In this document: positions 28,910-37,245 of the stretch, piece by piece
Layout: every line of letters starts with the position of its first letter
Numbering within the stretch: position 1 is the first letter of the stretch
Assembly (NCBI GenBank): GCA_041398565.1
Contig: JAWKUN010000003.1
Location: forward strand, 434,001-498,000
Direction: 5' to 3'
Source of the DNA: DATGPD01 sp041398565
GTDB lineage: Bacteria > Planctomycetota > UBA1135 > UBA2386
DNA: 64,000 bases
Notes under the pieces: model-generated
What the model saw: only the letters and a program-made list of their open reading frames with translations
The model's database searches: none
Told to the model about the DNA's origin: nothing
Made by a program: the position numbers and the translations under genes

Positions 28910-28924
28910 CACCGGCCAGGGCCT

Positions 28925-29109
28925 TTGGGCTGGAAGTGCCACGGATGCTCGCGTGACGCGCGCCTTCGGCGATGTCGTTCCACGGGAAGGTTGCCGAGCT
29001 GCGCGGTTTCCAGCGGCGCTGGAAGCCCCGGCAACAAAGTGCCCGGGCCCCTTCTGGTCGGCGCGAAGCGCGACTGCTACCGAGCCTTTGGTTGCGGTCC
29101 CGGCCGCGA
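28925..29109 (+). repeat. Dispersed structured repeat, element A, copy 3
   Basis: Same order of conserved blocks as copies 1 and 2: the 5' block ending 'TTCGGCGATGTCGTTCC', TTCCAGC-ggc-GCTGGAA (perfect 7-bp stem), the 'GCAACAAAGTG' block, the 'CTTCTGGTCGGCGCGAAGCG' block and a terminal CCGGCCGCGA. One base is missing from the GTCGGCGC hairpin and one mismatch lies in the last stem. It follows the NtrC-type gene on the same strand. Confidence 0.85.
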
Positions 29110-29325
29110 CGAGGTGTCCAAGTGGTGGCGCGTGGACGTGCGCGTTGCGGCGCCTCGCGGGCCCGGCGCGCGGCCGGGTGCGCAAACGGTGCGCAGGCGA
29201 CCGACTCACTGCGCAGATCGGAGGCAAGGCGGCGCGAGGTCGTGGCGTTCCCGGTCGTGGGCATGGTCGTTGCTCTCGGACACACGGGCGCTCCTCGGCG
29301 CCCCGGTCGAAACCACCGAACGAAC
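29110..29325. other. Intergenic sequence between element A and the DUF2202 gene
   Basis: With element A this makes a 416-bp stretch without a supported gene. It holds a short direct repeat (GGTGCGCA at about 29178 and 29189) and must contain the promoter of the DUF2202 gene, but no confident -10 can be pointed to. Confidence 0.35.
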
Positions 29326-30075
29326 ATGAAACACATCCGCCCTTGCATTCTCGGATCCATCGCCATGGCGACCCTGTCCATGCTTCCCCTGAGCGCCCAG
29401 GGTGGCGGGGGCAGCGCTTTGCGCACCTACATCCAGAGCCTGCCTCTGCAGTCCATCGAAGCCGGGGAGCGCGTCGACCTCTTGAACATGCGGCAGGAAG
29501 AGAAGTTGGCGCGCGACGTGTACCAGGTCCTGTCGGGGGTCTGGGGCATCCCTGCCTTCGCCAACATCACCGAGTCCGAGCAGAACCACATGGACCTGGT
29601 GAAGCTCCTGCTCGATCGCTACGGCATCCCCGACCCGCTGCCTTCGGAACGCATCGGCGTGTTCGCCGACCCGCGCTACACGCAGATGTTCGAGTCGCTG
29701 GTGGCGGTCGGTGCGCAATCGCCTTTCTGGGCGGCGCTGGTCGGCATGTGCATCGAGGACCTGGACATCTTCGACCTCGATGCGGCCCTGCAGCGCAGCG
29801 ACAACCGTGACCTGGACACCGTGTGGCAGAACCTGCAGCTCGGATCGCGCAACCACATGCGCGCCTTCGACAACCTGCTCCGCAGCTGGTCGTTCACCTA
29901 CCCCGGCGTGTTCCTGCCGTACGCGCGCATCGTCGCCATCGTCACTTCGCCGCACGAGCGCGGCGCCGTCGACGAGAACGGCGACCCGCTGGTCGGCGAC
30001 GGGCCTGGCGGGCCATCGTCGTGCTCGCTCGGCGGGCCGCGCCGCGCTGCCAACCGTTGCCGCGGCAGCTGCTGA
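29326..30075 (+). CDS. Exported DUF2202 (ferritin-like fold) protein
   Basis: 249 aa. Signal peptide 'MKHIRPCILGSIAMATLSML...SAQ'. The DUF2202 core is clear: 'MRQEEKLARDVYQVLSGVWG', 'FANITESEQNHMDLVKLLLD', and later 'RSDNRDLDTVWQNL' and 'GSRNHMRAFDNLL'. The EE..H and E..H residues of these helices are those expected to bind a di-iron centre in ferritin-like proteins. Export to the periplasm suggests a role in metal or oxidant handling there, which is an inference. The C-terminal 30 residues are low-complexity, and the TGA is the first base block of repeat element B. Confidence 0.88.
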   Translation: MKHIRPCILGSIAMATLSMLPLSAQGGGGSALRTYIQSLPLQSIEAGERVDLLNMRQEEKLARDVYQVLSGVWGIPAFANITESEQNHMDLVKLLLDRYGIPDPLPSERIGVFADPRYTQMFESLVAVGAQSPFWAALVGMCIEDLDIFDLDAALQRSDNRDLDTVWQNLQLGSRNHMRAFDNLLRSWSFTYPGVFLPYARIVAIVTSPHERGAVDENGDPLVGDGPGGPSSCSLGGPRRAANRCRGSC

Positions 30076-30283
30076 GCCGAAGGCTCGCGATCGCGAAGGC
30101 GATCGCCAACAACATGCTCGGAGCGTGTACGCTCGTTTCTTTCACACGCTCCGAGCCGAAGGCTCGCGATCGCGAAGGCGATCGCCAACAACATGCTCGG
30201 AGCGTGTACGCTCGTTCTTTCACACGCTCCGAGCCGAAGGCTCGCGATCGCGAAGGCGATCGCCAACGACATGCTCGGAGCCC
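30073..30283 (+). repeat. Structured tandem repeat, element B, array 1 (2.7 units)
   Basis: Units start at 30074, 30153 and 30231 (79 and 78 bp, the third truncated). Each holds three hairpins: GAGCC-gaa-GGCTC, GCGATCGC-gaag-GCGATCGC (two HIP1-type octamers), and GCTCGGAGCGTGT/ACACGCTCCGAGC (perfect 13-bp stem, 14-15-nt loop). The first unit begins inside the stop codon of the DUF2202 gene, and the array runs to within 6 bp of the convergent GST gene end. Confidence 0.92.
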
Positions 30284-30288
30284 GAACC

Positions 30289-30984
30289 CTACCGCGCCGG
30301 CGCGGTCCGATAGGGTTCGTCGTCGGCCACGAACTCGTGCTCGACGAGCGCGTCCTCGACCCACGCTGCGAACGCCGCGGTCTGCCGAACCCGGTCGGCG
30401 TAGGCCTGCACCGGTGCCGGCAGGCTCACTCCGTACGAGCGGAAGCGGCTTGCCACCGGCGCGAAGTACGCGTCGGCGATCCCGAAGGTACCGAACAGGA
30501 ACGGGCCGCCGCTGGCGTCGAGCGCCCCGCTCCACATCGCGACGACGCGGGTGACGTCGGCCCGCAGTTCGGGCGACTCTGCCAGCCGGCGCGGGCCGAT
30601 CTCCGGCATGTGCAGCTCGATGTTCATCGGCAGCTCGCGGCGCAACGCGCCGAGGCCGCTGTGCATCTCCGCGCACATGCTGCGGGCGCGGGCGCGGGAT
30701 CGCGCTTCGCGCGGCCAAAGCGGATGCTGCGGCACGCGCTCGGCCAGGGTCTCGGCGATCGCCAGGCTGTCCCACACCACGAGGTCGCCGTCGACGAGCA
30801 CCGGCACGCGACCCGCGGGCGAGATGCGCAGGATGGCGTTCTTGAAGGGCGACTTCGGGTCGCTCGGGCTGTCCTTGCCGAAGCGCAGCATGACCTCCTC
30901 GAAGGGAAGGTCGAAGTGCCGCATCAGCACCCACGGCCGCATGGACCAGGACGAGTAGTTCTTGTTGGCGATGTAGAGCTGCAC
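30289..30984 (-). CDS. Glutathione S-transferase family protein
   Basis: 231 aa from a GTG start. The N-terminal thioredoxin-like domain reads 'QLYIANKNYSSWSMRPWVLM' and then 'ISPAGRVPVLVDGDLVVWDS', the glutathione-binding cis-Pro and Asp-Ser region. A helical C-terminal domain follows. Closest in style to the small cytosolic bacterial GSTs annotated beside YfcF/maleylacetoacetate-isomerase-like proteins. The start is placed where the 'xLYIANKNYSSWS' strand begins. It converges on the DUF2202 gene with element B between. Substrate unknown. Confidence 0.9.
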   Translation of the reverse strand: MQLYIANKNYSSWSMRPWVLMRHFDLPFEEVMLRFGKDSPSDPKSPFKNAILRISPAGRVPVLVDGDLVVWDSLAIAETLAERVPQHPLWPREARSRARARSMCAEMHSGLGALRRELPMNIELHMPEIGPRRLAESPELRADVTRVVAMWSGALDASGGPFLFGTFGIADAYFAPVASRFRSYGVSLPAPVQAYADRVRQTAAFAAWVEDALVEHEFVADDEPYRTAPAR

Positions 30985-31019
30985 GGTGCCGAGCTTAGGG
31001 GGCTGTGGCCCCGGCGCGC

Positions 31020-31679
31020 TCAGTTCACCGGATCGGCCGGCTTGGGCGCCTGTACCGCCGCCTCGGCCGTCTTGTGCAGGTAGCGCTTGGCGGCCTTGAT
31101 CGGACGCAGCCCGGCCAGATCGAGGACCCGGTCGGTGAGGCGCACGCGTTCTTGCATCGACAGACAGTCGACCTGGATGTACGGGATGGAGAACAGCTCG
31201 AGCAGGAGCTTCACCATGCCGTCGACGCGCAACACGTCGTCCCACGACGGGATCTCGCGGACGCCATCGTTGGCCAGGAGCTCCTTGTGCGGGCGCAGGA
31301 AGAACACGACGCCGTCGCGCACGGAGTCCATGTAGCGAGCAAGGCGTGCGTCGGCGGCGATCTCGGGCAGGATGATCGAGTGGTGGGCGGCGTAGGCGAT
31401 GTTGCAGAACGCGCGGTCGGACACGAACGGTCCTTCGTGCGCGGCCTCCGCCTCGATCTGGCCCTCGAACACGCGCGCCTGGAACTCATTGACCAGGTGG
31501 AGGTTGGCCCGCAGCGCTTCGATGGGTACCTCCAACTCGGCCATCACGCGGCGCGCGACCTCCGAGATCATCGGCAAGCCGTAGCGGTCACGGATCCAAC
31601 GGGCCAAGGTGGTCTTTCCCGTGGCGTGCGCGCCGACGAGGTACACGCGCGGGCTGTCCGCGAAGGGGCGTTTGGCCAT
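31020..31679 (-). CDS. P-loop ATPase/kinase (AAA_28, NadR-like)
   Basis: 219 aa. The P-loop is 'VGAHATGKTTLARW' near residues 15-28. 'FVSDRAFCNIAYA' and 'FFLRPHKELLANDGVR' follow, as in AAA_28/NadR-like nucleoside or nicotinamide riboside kinases. The C-terminus is Lys/Ala-rich. It lies 35 bp upstream of the GST gene on the same strand and may be co-transcribed with it. The substrate is not known. Confidence 0.8.
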   Translation of the reverse strand: MAKRPFADSPRVYLVGAHATGKTTLARWIRDRYGLPMISEVARRVMAELEVPIEALRANLHLVNEFQARVFEGQIEAEAAHEGPFVSDRAFCNIAYAAHHSIILPEIAADARLARYMDSVRDGVVFFLRPHKELLANDGVREIPSWDDVLRVDGMVKLLLELFSIPYIQVDCLSMQERVRLTDRVLDLAGLRPIKAAKRYLHKTAEAAVQAPKPADPVN

Positions 31680-31852
31680 GCAGGAAGAGTATCGGCCGTG
31701 CCGGCACTGCGTCGACGTCGGTCAACCGATGTGTAGTGGCAGCAAGCGATTGTGAGCACTTGTCCACATCCTTGGTCAGCGTGGAGATCCATGCGTCGAG
31801 GCGTAACGGGTCGATCTCCACGGGGCATCTTGCCCGAAGGCCATCGGAATCG

Positions 31853-31894
31853 TGAACTACAGCAGTAGTCAAGGTCGACGACAACGGTAGTTCA
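31853..31894 (+). promoter_or_regulatory. Candidate BlaI operator
   Basis: ACTAC-agca-GTAGT (31856-31869) resembles the BlaI/MecI box (ACTACAnnTGTAGT). A larger perfect inverted repeat TGAACTAC (31853-31860) / GTAGTTCA (31887-31894) encloses a further half-site. It lies 50-90 bp upstream of the blaI-like gene, so autoregulation is likely. Confidence 0.55.
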
Positions 31895-31943
31895 TCCCGC
31901 GCCTCGGCAGACTCGGGGCGCACCTCGTCTCCACGTCTCCGAC

Positions 31944-32348
31944 ATGCGCGGTCACCGACTCGGCCAGCTCCAGTACGCGATCCTCGCCGAACTCTGGCGA
32001 CGCGGCGAAGCGACGGTGGCGCAGGTGCACGAGACGCTCGGCCGCGAGCGCGGCCTGGCGGTGACGACGATCGGCACGATGTTGCGGCGGATGGAGGGGC
32101 AGGGGTTGGTGCAGCACCGGCAGGACGGTCGGGTGTTCGTCTACCGCGCCCAGGTGGGAGAGAACGATGTCAGCCGGTCCATGGTGAGCGACGTGGTGGA
32201 GCGCGCCTTCGACGGCAGTGCGTCCGCCCTCGTCAGCCAGCTCCTGAAGGAGGGCGACTTCGATCCGGCCGAGCTCAACGACCTGCGCCGCCTCATCGAC
32301 GAGCGCGAGGCGGAGCTACGGCGGCGGGAGCGCGACGGGCGTGCATGA
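31944..32348 (+). CDS. BlaI/MecI/CopY-family transcriptional repressor
   Basis: 134 aa. Winged helix 'RLGQLQYAILAELWRRGEAT' ... 'TTIGTMLRRMEGQGLVQHRQ' ... 'FVYRAQV' is the BlaI/MecI pattern, with a C-terminal dimerisation helix region. The family represses its own operon and is cleaved when the membrane BlaR1 peptidase is activated. The BlaR1-like gene starts 8 nt before this gene ends. In this phylum such pairs usually control genes other than beta-lactamases; here the downstream gene encodes a His-rich exported protein. Confidence 0.93.
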   Translation: MRGHRLGQLQYAILAELWRRGEATVAQVHETLGRERGLAVTTIGTMLRRMEGQGLVQHRQDGRVFVYRAQVGENDVSRSMVSDVVERAFDGSASALVSQLLKEGDFDPAELNDLRRLIDEREAELRRRERDGRA

Positions 32349-33615
32349 TCTCGACGGACTCGTCGCGCGCTGGGCGCTGACCTACGCCGTGCACGCGTCG
32401 GCCTTCCTCGTCCTGGCCTGGGCCGTCGACCGCGTGCCGCGCGTGCCCGACGCGGTGCGCGAGTCGTGGTGGCGCCTGACGCTCGTGGGCTCGCTCCTGA
32501 CCGCCACGGTGCAGGTGGCCTTCGCCGTGGAGTCGTGGTCGGGCACCTGGCACGCCGAACTGGGATCGCTGCCGTCGGCCGTGGCACCGGCGCCGGTGCT
32601 CGTGCCGCACGCGCTCGACTCTGCCGGCACACCAGAAGGTTCGGCGGTGGCATGGGGCGGATGGGGACTCGTCCTGAGCGTCTGGGGCGCGGTCGCCGCG
32701 ATCGGCCTCGCGCACCTCGCCCTTCTCTACCTCGGCCTGCGTCGCCAGCTGCGGCCAACGCGCCCGGCCTCCGAGCTGGACGACGACGTCGCGCGGCTGA
32801 CCGAACGGCTGTGCCTGCGCCGGCCGCCGCGCCTCAGCGTGTCGGCGCGGGCGGCGACGCCGCTGGCGTTGGGTCTCCTGCGCCCGGAGATCTGCGTGCC
32901 CGAGCGCGCCTTGCACGAGCTCGATCTCGCCGAGCTGCGCGCGATGCTCGCGCACGAACTGGCGCACGTGCGGCGGCGTGATCCGGCCTGGGCCCTGCTC
33001 TACGCCCTGGTGTGCCGCGTGCTGTTCTGGCACCCGGCAACGTGGCTGGCGCGGCACCGCTTGCTGGCGCTGGCCGAGACCCGTTGCGACGCGTTGGCCC
33101 GCGGCAGCGCTCCCGGCGCTGGCTTGGCCCTGGCGCGCGCCCTGCTGCACGTCGCCGAGTGGCTGGCGCCGCGCCCCGGCGGGCTCGGCGCAGCGCACGG
33201 AAGAGCGATGGCCTCGAGCTGCAGTGGTCTGCAACGGCGCGTCCGGCTGCTGCTGGCCGAGCCGCGCTCGGGTCGCTCTGGCCCGGGGTGGCGCGGGCAG
33301 GCCGCGCTGTGCGTGCTGCTCGCCGGCGCACCCTTCTTGCTGCCGGCGGTGGCGGCAGCGGAGCGAGTCGCGCCTGCAGACTCGGCCGACCTGCCCGCAC
33401 CGCTCGCGGGTCTCGTGCGCGACGTCGCGCTGCTGCGCGACGAGGTCCTCGCCCTGCGCCAGCTGGCGGTGGAAGCGGGCCTGGCCGACGACCCTGCGGT
33501 CGGCGACTTGCTGCGCGAGATCGACCTCCGTCTGGACCTCATCGTCGCGCGCTGCGCCAGCGTCGTGCGCCGGCACCGCCATCCGTCCGAAACCGACCCT
33601 CTCCTTCCTCGCTGA
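32341..33615 (+). CDS. BlaR1-like membrane peptidase (M56)
   Basis: 424 aa from a GTG that overlaps the blaI stop by 8 nt. Membrane helices lie near residues 12-28, 40-57, 100-125 and about 320-340. The zinc protease motif HELAH lies near 205-209 in 'AMLAHELAHVRRRDPAW', with a downstream Glu in 'ALAETRCDALA'. After the last helix there is only a short coiled segment of about 80 residues. There is no penicillin-binding sensor domain, so this is not a beta-lactam sensor of the classical form. It probably cleaves or releases the adjacent repressor on an unknown signal. Confidence 0.88.
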   Translation: MHDLDGLVARWALTYAVHASAFLVLAWAVDRVPRVPDAVRESWWRLTLVGSLLTATVQVAFAVESWSGTWHAELGSLPSAVAPAPVLVPHALDSAGTPEGSAVAWGGWGLVLSVWGAVAAIGLAHLALLYLGLRRQLRPTRPASELDDDVARLTERLCLRRPPRLSVSARAATPLALGLLRPEICVPERALHELDLAELRAMLAHELAHVRRRDPAWALLYALVCRVLFWHPATWLARHRLLALAETRCDALARGSAPGAGLALARALLHVAEWLAPRPGGLGAAHGRAMASSCSGLQRRVRLLLAEPRSGRSGPGWRGQAALCVLLAGAPFLLPAVAAAERVAPADSADLPAPLAGLVRDVALLRDEVLALRQLAVEAGLADDPAVGDLLREIDLRLDLIVARCASVVRRHRHPSETDPLLPR

Positions 33616-33647
33616 CACTCCCTGTTCTGCTCACCAAGGACCCAAGC

Positions 33648-34778
33648 ATGAACCGTCTGACGATTCTCCTTTCTACCGCGGCGCTGAGCAGCCTCGGCCA
33701 CCTCGCGGCCCAGGCGAAGCCGGTGCCGGCGCCGGCACCGCGTCCCGAGATCGCGCGCATCCTGCGCGCGGCCGAGGACCTGCGTCGTGCCGGTGACGAC
33801 GCCCTTGCCGACCAGCTGACGCGCGCCGCGCACGCGATCGCGCGCACGCAGCAGGGGGGGCAGGGCGAAGGCAAGGGTGGCGGCGCGCCCGCACCCGCGC
33901 CCGCGCGCGCCGGGCGCCGCGCCATTGCGCAGCGGGTCGGAGCGTGGGAGGCGGCGCCGCCGGCCCTCCGGGTCGCGCCTGCACCGAGTGCAAAGACACC
34001 GGCGGGCGTCGCGCGCACGGCCCGAGTTCGCAGCGCTGCTCCGCCCGCGCCGATCCCGCCGCAGCCGCCGCGCCCGGACCAAGGCTTGCCGGCGCCGGCG
34101 CCTGGCGCTGGTGGCGTGGTGCACCACGAGCACAACCACCACCATGAGGTGCACCACTACTTCCACGGCGCGCCGCCAGACGGCGGCCGTGACGACGTTG
34201 GCCGCGGCGCGGGCGGTGGTCGTGCGCCGGCCCCGCGCGTGCGCGCAGTCCAGAACCCGGTCCGCAGCGACGCTCCGGCACCGAACGCGCGCAGGAGGTT
34301 GTTGAACGTGGTTGCGGCCCCGGACGCCGTCACGCGCCTCCTCGTGCCTGGCGCAGCCGTATCGACGCGGACCGAGCCCGGCCCCTCGGTGGGCGGCACG
34401 CGCACGCAGCCCGCGCCGTCGCGACGGGCCATGACCGTCGTCGGGCGCTCCCCGGCCCAGGGCCAGGCGCCCGCGCCGGTGCAGCGACCTACCGCCCCGA
34501 AGCCGCCCTCGCCGCCAGCAGCTCCGACCGCGCCCTTCCGGCGCGCGATCGGCGTCGTCCAGGGCGCTCCGGCGGCCGGCGTGACGCGCGCGCGTGCGGT
34601 CCGAAGCGTGGCGCCGCAGCCGTCCGCGCCCGCCGTGGCCAGCCGTCCCGACGCACCGGCCAAGGACGCGGCGTCTTCGCTCGCGAGCGACGTCGACGGT
34701 CTGCGCCGCGAGGTCGAGGAGCTACGTGCCCTGATGCAGAAGCTCCGCGACCAACTGCGCGCCAAGCGCCCGAACTGA
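33648..34778 (+). CDS. Exported Pro/Ala-rich protein with His cluster
   Basis: 376 aa. Signal peptide 'MNRLTILLSTAALSSLGHLAA' ends before 'QAKPVPAP'. The middle is low-complexity Pro/Ala/Arg sequence, and residues about 157-173 contain nine His ('VVHHEHNHHHEVHHYFHG'), a likely metal-binding patch. The last about 40 residues ('DVDGLRREVEELRALMQKLR') form a coiled coil. It follows the BlaR1-like gene by 32 bp and shares its P-x-I-A-R/'LRRAGD' helix style with planctomycete blaR operon proteins. It may be the regulated product or signal partner of the BlaI/BlaR1 pair. No known family is recognised. Confidence 0.75.
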   Translation: MNRLTILLSTAALSSLGHLAAQAKPVPAPAPRPEIARILRAAEDLRRAGDDALADQLTRAAHAIARTQQGGQGEGKGGGAPAPAPARAGRRAIAQRVGAWEAAPPALRVAPAPSAKTPAGVARTARVRSAAPPAPIPPQPPRPDQGLPAPAPGAGGVVHHEHNHHHEVHHYFHGAPPDGGRDDVGRGAGGGRAPAPRVRAVQNPVRSDAPAPNARRRLLNVVAAPDAVTRLLVPGAAVSTRTEPGPSVGGTRTQPAPSRRAMTVVGRSPAQGQAPAPVQRPTAPKPPSPPAAPTAPFRRAIGVVQGAPAAGVTRARAVRSVAPQPSAPAVASRPDAPAKDAASSLASDVDGLRREVEELRALMQKLRDQLRAKRPN

Positions 34779-34898
34779 GCGGGCGCTTGCTTGCGCGTCG
34801 GGTGCGGGCATCATGCCGGCCCGGCGCCCGGCGCGGCGCGTTCGCACGGCGCCAGCCGGATCTCGCCCGCGCGCCTTCCCCGCGACTCCCTCGCCGCC

Positions 34899-35636
34899 AT
34901 GCGCGTCCGCAAGCCGTTGCCCCTCGTCGTCACCGTCGAGCATGCGAGCTGTGCGCTTCCCGCTGCGTGCCGGGGTCTCGGCGTGCGCGCCGCGCGCCTG
35001 CGCTCGCACCAGGGCTGGGATCCCGGCGCGCGTCTGGTGGGCGTGCACGTGGCGCGCGCGCTGGCCGCTCCGGTCTTCCTGGGGCGTTGGTCGCGCCTCT
35101 TCGTCGACCTCAACCGCAGCGCCACGCACCCGCGCGTGGTGCCCCGCGTCGCCCACGGCGAGCCGGTGCCGGGCAACCGCGACCTCGATGCGGCGGCACG
35201 CCGCGGTCGGATCGAGCGGTACTGGCAACCTTGGCGCGACGCGGTCGAACGCCGTCTCGCCGCCATGGTGGCGCGCCGCGGTGGCGTGCTGCACGTGAGC
35301 GTGCACTCGTTCGTCGGCGAACTCGACGGCGAGGTGCGCAATGCCGACTTCGGCATGCTCTACGATCCGCGTCGAGCGCGCGAGCGCGCGCTGGTCGAGC
35401 AGCTCCAGACCTCTCTGGTGGCGAGTGGCCACCGCGTACGGCGCAACTACCCGTATGCGGGGCGCAGCGACGGGTTCACCAGCCACCTGCGGCGGCTGTA
35501 TCCCGACCGCGTCTACGCTGGCATCGAGATCGAGATGAACCAGGACTCGGTGGGACGGCCGGCGCGGGCGCGACGTTGGGCCGAGGACATCGTCGAAGCG
35601 TTGCGGCCGCTGGTCGCCGCAGGTGGGATGCCTTGA
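34899..35636 (+). CDS. N-formylglutamate amidohydrolase-like protein
   Basis: 245 aa. 'PLVVTVEHASCALP' at the N-terminus provides the His typical of the FGase family (Pfam PF05013-like). 'LFVDLNRSATHP' then follows, with 'VLHVSVHSFVG', 'DFGMLYDPRRAR' and 'YAGIEIEMNQDSV'; the repeated H/D/E residues fit a zinc amidohydrolase related to carboxypeptidases. Members cleave N-formylglutamate in His degradation or act on other amides. No hut genes are nearby, so the substrate is open. The ATG at 34899 is preferred over 34791 because the family begins at the 'LVVTVEH' strand. Confidence 0.82.
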   Translation: MRVRKPLPLVVTVEHASCALPAACRGLGVRAARLRSHQGWDPGARLVGVHVARALAAPVFLGRWSRLFVDLNRSATHPRVVPRVAHGEPVPGNRDLDAAARRGRIERYWQPWRDAVERRLAAMVARRGGVLHVSVHSFVGELDGEVRNADFGMLYDPRRARERALVEQLQTSLVASGHRVRRNYPYAGRSDGFTSHLRRLYPDRVYAGIEIEMNQDSVGRPARARRWAEDIVEALRPLVAAGGMP

Positions 35637-35718
35637 GCTGACCGGCGCTGCGCGTTCGGCCGACTTCGTTCGACGGTGTGGCCCGGACCTGTGGCCAGCG
35701 CACCGACGGCCAGCGCAC

Positions 35719-36585
35719 CTACGGCCAGCGGCGCTGCGCCAGCAGGCGCACCATCTCGTTGGCGTCGTGAAGCAGTGCATCGCGCAGCTCGGCCGGCACC
35801 TTCGTGTCGCGGGCGAGGCCGAGCAGTTCCAGGTAGCGCACCACGGGATCCGGGTCGCGCAGCCCGAGGCAGGGATCTGCCTGTATCGGCGGCATGTGGG
35901 CACGGCGTCCGCTGCGGAACAGCTCGACGCGACCGGCGGCGTTGGCCTGCGCCAACGCCCGCGCGAAGGCCTGGTCGAGCTCGGCGTCCCACGTGGGACG
36001 CTCGAGCTGGCGCCGCAGTGGCTCGCAGCCGCCGTCGGCGAGGTGGGCGAAGAACTCGTGGTAGGCGGCGCGCGCCTGCTCGGCGGTCCTGGCTTCGGCG
36101 TTGCGCGCGGCCACCATGTCGCTGCCGTGCGGAGGGATGTCGAAGCAGATGCGCCCGAGCCACGAGCCGACGAACACACAGGGCGTCCACGCCGCGCGCA
36201 CGGGCAGTAAGCCCAGCTCGGTGTAGTAGTGCTGTCGCCAGTCCAGGCCCTTCCATTCGTCGGCAGCGTCGCCGGCAGCGTCGTCGACCACTTGCAGGGG
36301 ATGCACGACCACGGTGTCCAGCAAGATGGCCGCGAAGCCGGTCGGCACCGTCAGCGGGAGCGTGGCGTAGAACGCGGCGTCGCCGTCGGGAACGACGTGT
36401 GCCTCGAACGCGTTCCACACCGGCCGGTTGGCGGGGTTCGACCAGGCGCAGCCGCCGGCGACGATCGCCAGGGTGAGCGGCAAGGTCGCGCGGGGTGCGA
36501 CCCGTCGGGTGGCGTTGGTCGCGAGCGCGTGTGGTGGTCGCGCCTCGCTCCGTTGGCGACGCCTTGAGCAGTCGGTGCGAGTCAT
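35719..36585 (-). CDS. Lipoprotein-like hypothetical protein, paralogue of the next gene
   Basis: 288 aa. After a basic N-terminus there is a hydrophobic stretch ending in a lipobox-like 'AIVAGGC'. The segment 'NAFEAHVVPDGDAAFYATLP' ... 'LLDTVVVHPLQVVDDA' aligns clearly with 'NAMDAHLAPSSNGARWAALP' ... 'ADALVVHPIRVLDDA' in the neighbouring gene, so the two arose by duplication. The C-terminal 120 residues are extra and look like helical repeats ('DPDPVVRYLELLGLARDTK'). It overlaps the upstream gene by 4 nt. Function unknown; related small planctomycete membrane proteins are uncharacterised. Confidence 0.7.
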   Translation of the reverse strand: MTRTDCSRRRQRSEARPPHALATNATRRVAPRATLPLTLAIVAGGCAWSNPANRPVWNAFEAHVVPDGDAAFYATLPLTVPTGFAAILLDTVVVHPLQVVDDAAGDAADEWKGLDWRQHYYTELGLLPVRAAWTPCVFVGSWLGRICFDIPPHGSDMVAARNAEARTAEQARAAYHEFFAHLADGGCEPLRRQLERPTWDAELDQAFARALAQANAAGRVELFRSGRRAHMPPIQADPCLGLRDPDPVVRYLELLGLARDTKVPAELRDALLHDANEMVRLLAQRRWP

Positions 36586-36980
36586 GCGTCGGCCTCCTGA
36601 CTTGCTTCGCGGCGCGGGGGCACCGCGAACACCGCGCGCGTCAGCCAGTCGCCGACGAACACGAGCGGCGTGGCGAGGCCGCGCACGGGCGCCATCACCG
36701 CCCTGCGGAAGCGGGACTCCTCGCGCGGCCGCCACAGGTACTCGACCGTGTCGCCCCAGGCATCGTCGAGCACGCGGATGGGGTGCACGACCAGAGCGTC
36801 GGCAGCGAGGCCGACGACGCCGGCTGGCAGGGTGAGCGGCAGGGCCGCCCACCGCGCGCCGTTGCTGGAGGGCGCCAGGTGCGCGTCCATGGCATTGAGG
36901 GTGTACCGGTTGGCGGGCTCGGCCATGGCGCAGGCGCCGAGCACACAAGAGGAGAACAGGAGCAACCGAGGGTGCCGCAT
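36582..36980 (-). CDS. Small lipoprotein, paralogue of the downstream gene
   Basis: 132 aa. The start ATG at 36980 precedes 'MRHPRLLLFSSCVLGAC', a lipoprotein signal with lipobox LGAC. The core matches the downstream paralogue ('VVHPIRVLDDA'). Upstream on the minus strand a TAGCAT hexamer near 37064 could be the -10 of this two-gene operon. The function is unknown. Confidence 0.75.
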   Translation of the reverse strand: MRHPRLLLFSSCVLGACAMAEPANRYTLNAMDAHLAPSSNGARWAALPLTLPAGVVGLAADALVVHPIRVLDDAWGDTVEYLWRPREESRFRRAVMAPVRGLATPLVFVGDWLTRAVFAVPPRREASQEADA

Positions 36981-37245
36981 GCGTTCGTCCGATGTGCGGG
37001 AACGGGGGAACACGTGGCGCAGGGCTTCCCGGCGGGACGATGCCACTACGCCGCAGCGATGCTAGCGTCGCGCGCTGCTGATTGGTGAAAAGCGCCGCGG
37101 CGAGTCCGGTCCGAACTCGTCCCCTCCTTCGAGGACAACGCAGGCCGAACCACTGCGCCTGCGGGCCATCACGCGCAGGAGCGAGCGCCATGGATTGGGA
37201 CGTTGGCGGACCCACGGCCGCACGCGGGCCGCCGCTGATCCTCGG

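Noticed and set aside
30073..30283. Element B arrays read as a small CRISPR
   Set aside because: The whole 78-80-bp unit is conserved, including what would be the spacers; there are no variable spacers and no cas genes beside it.
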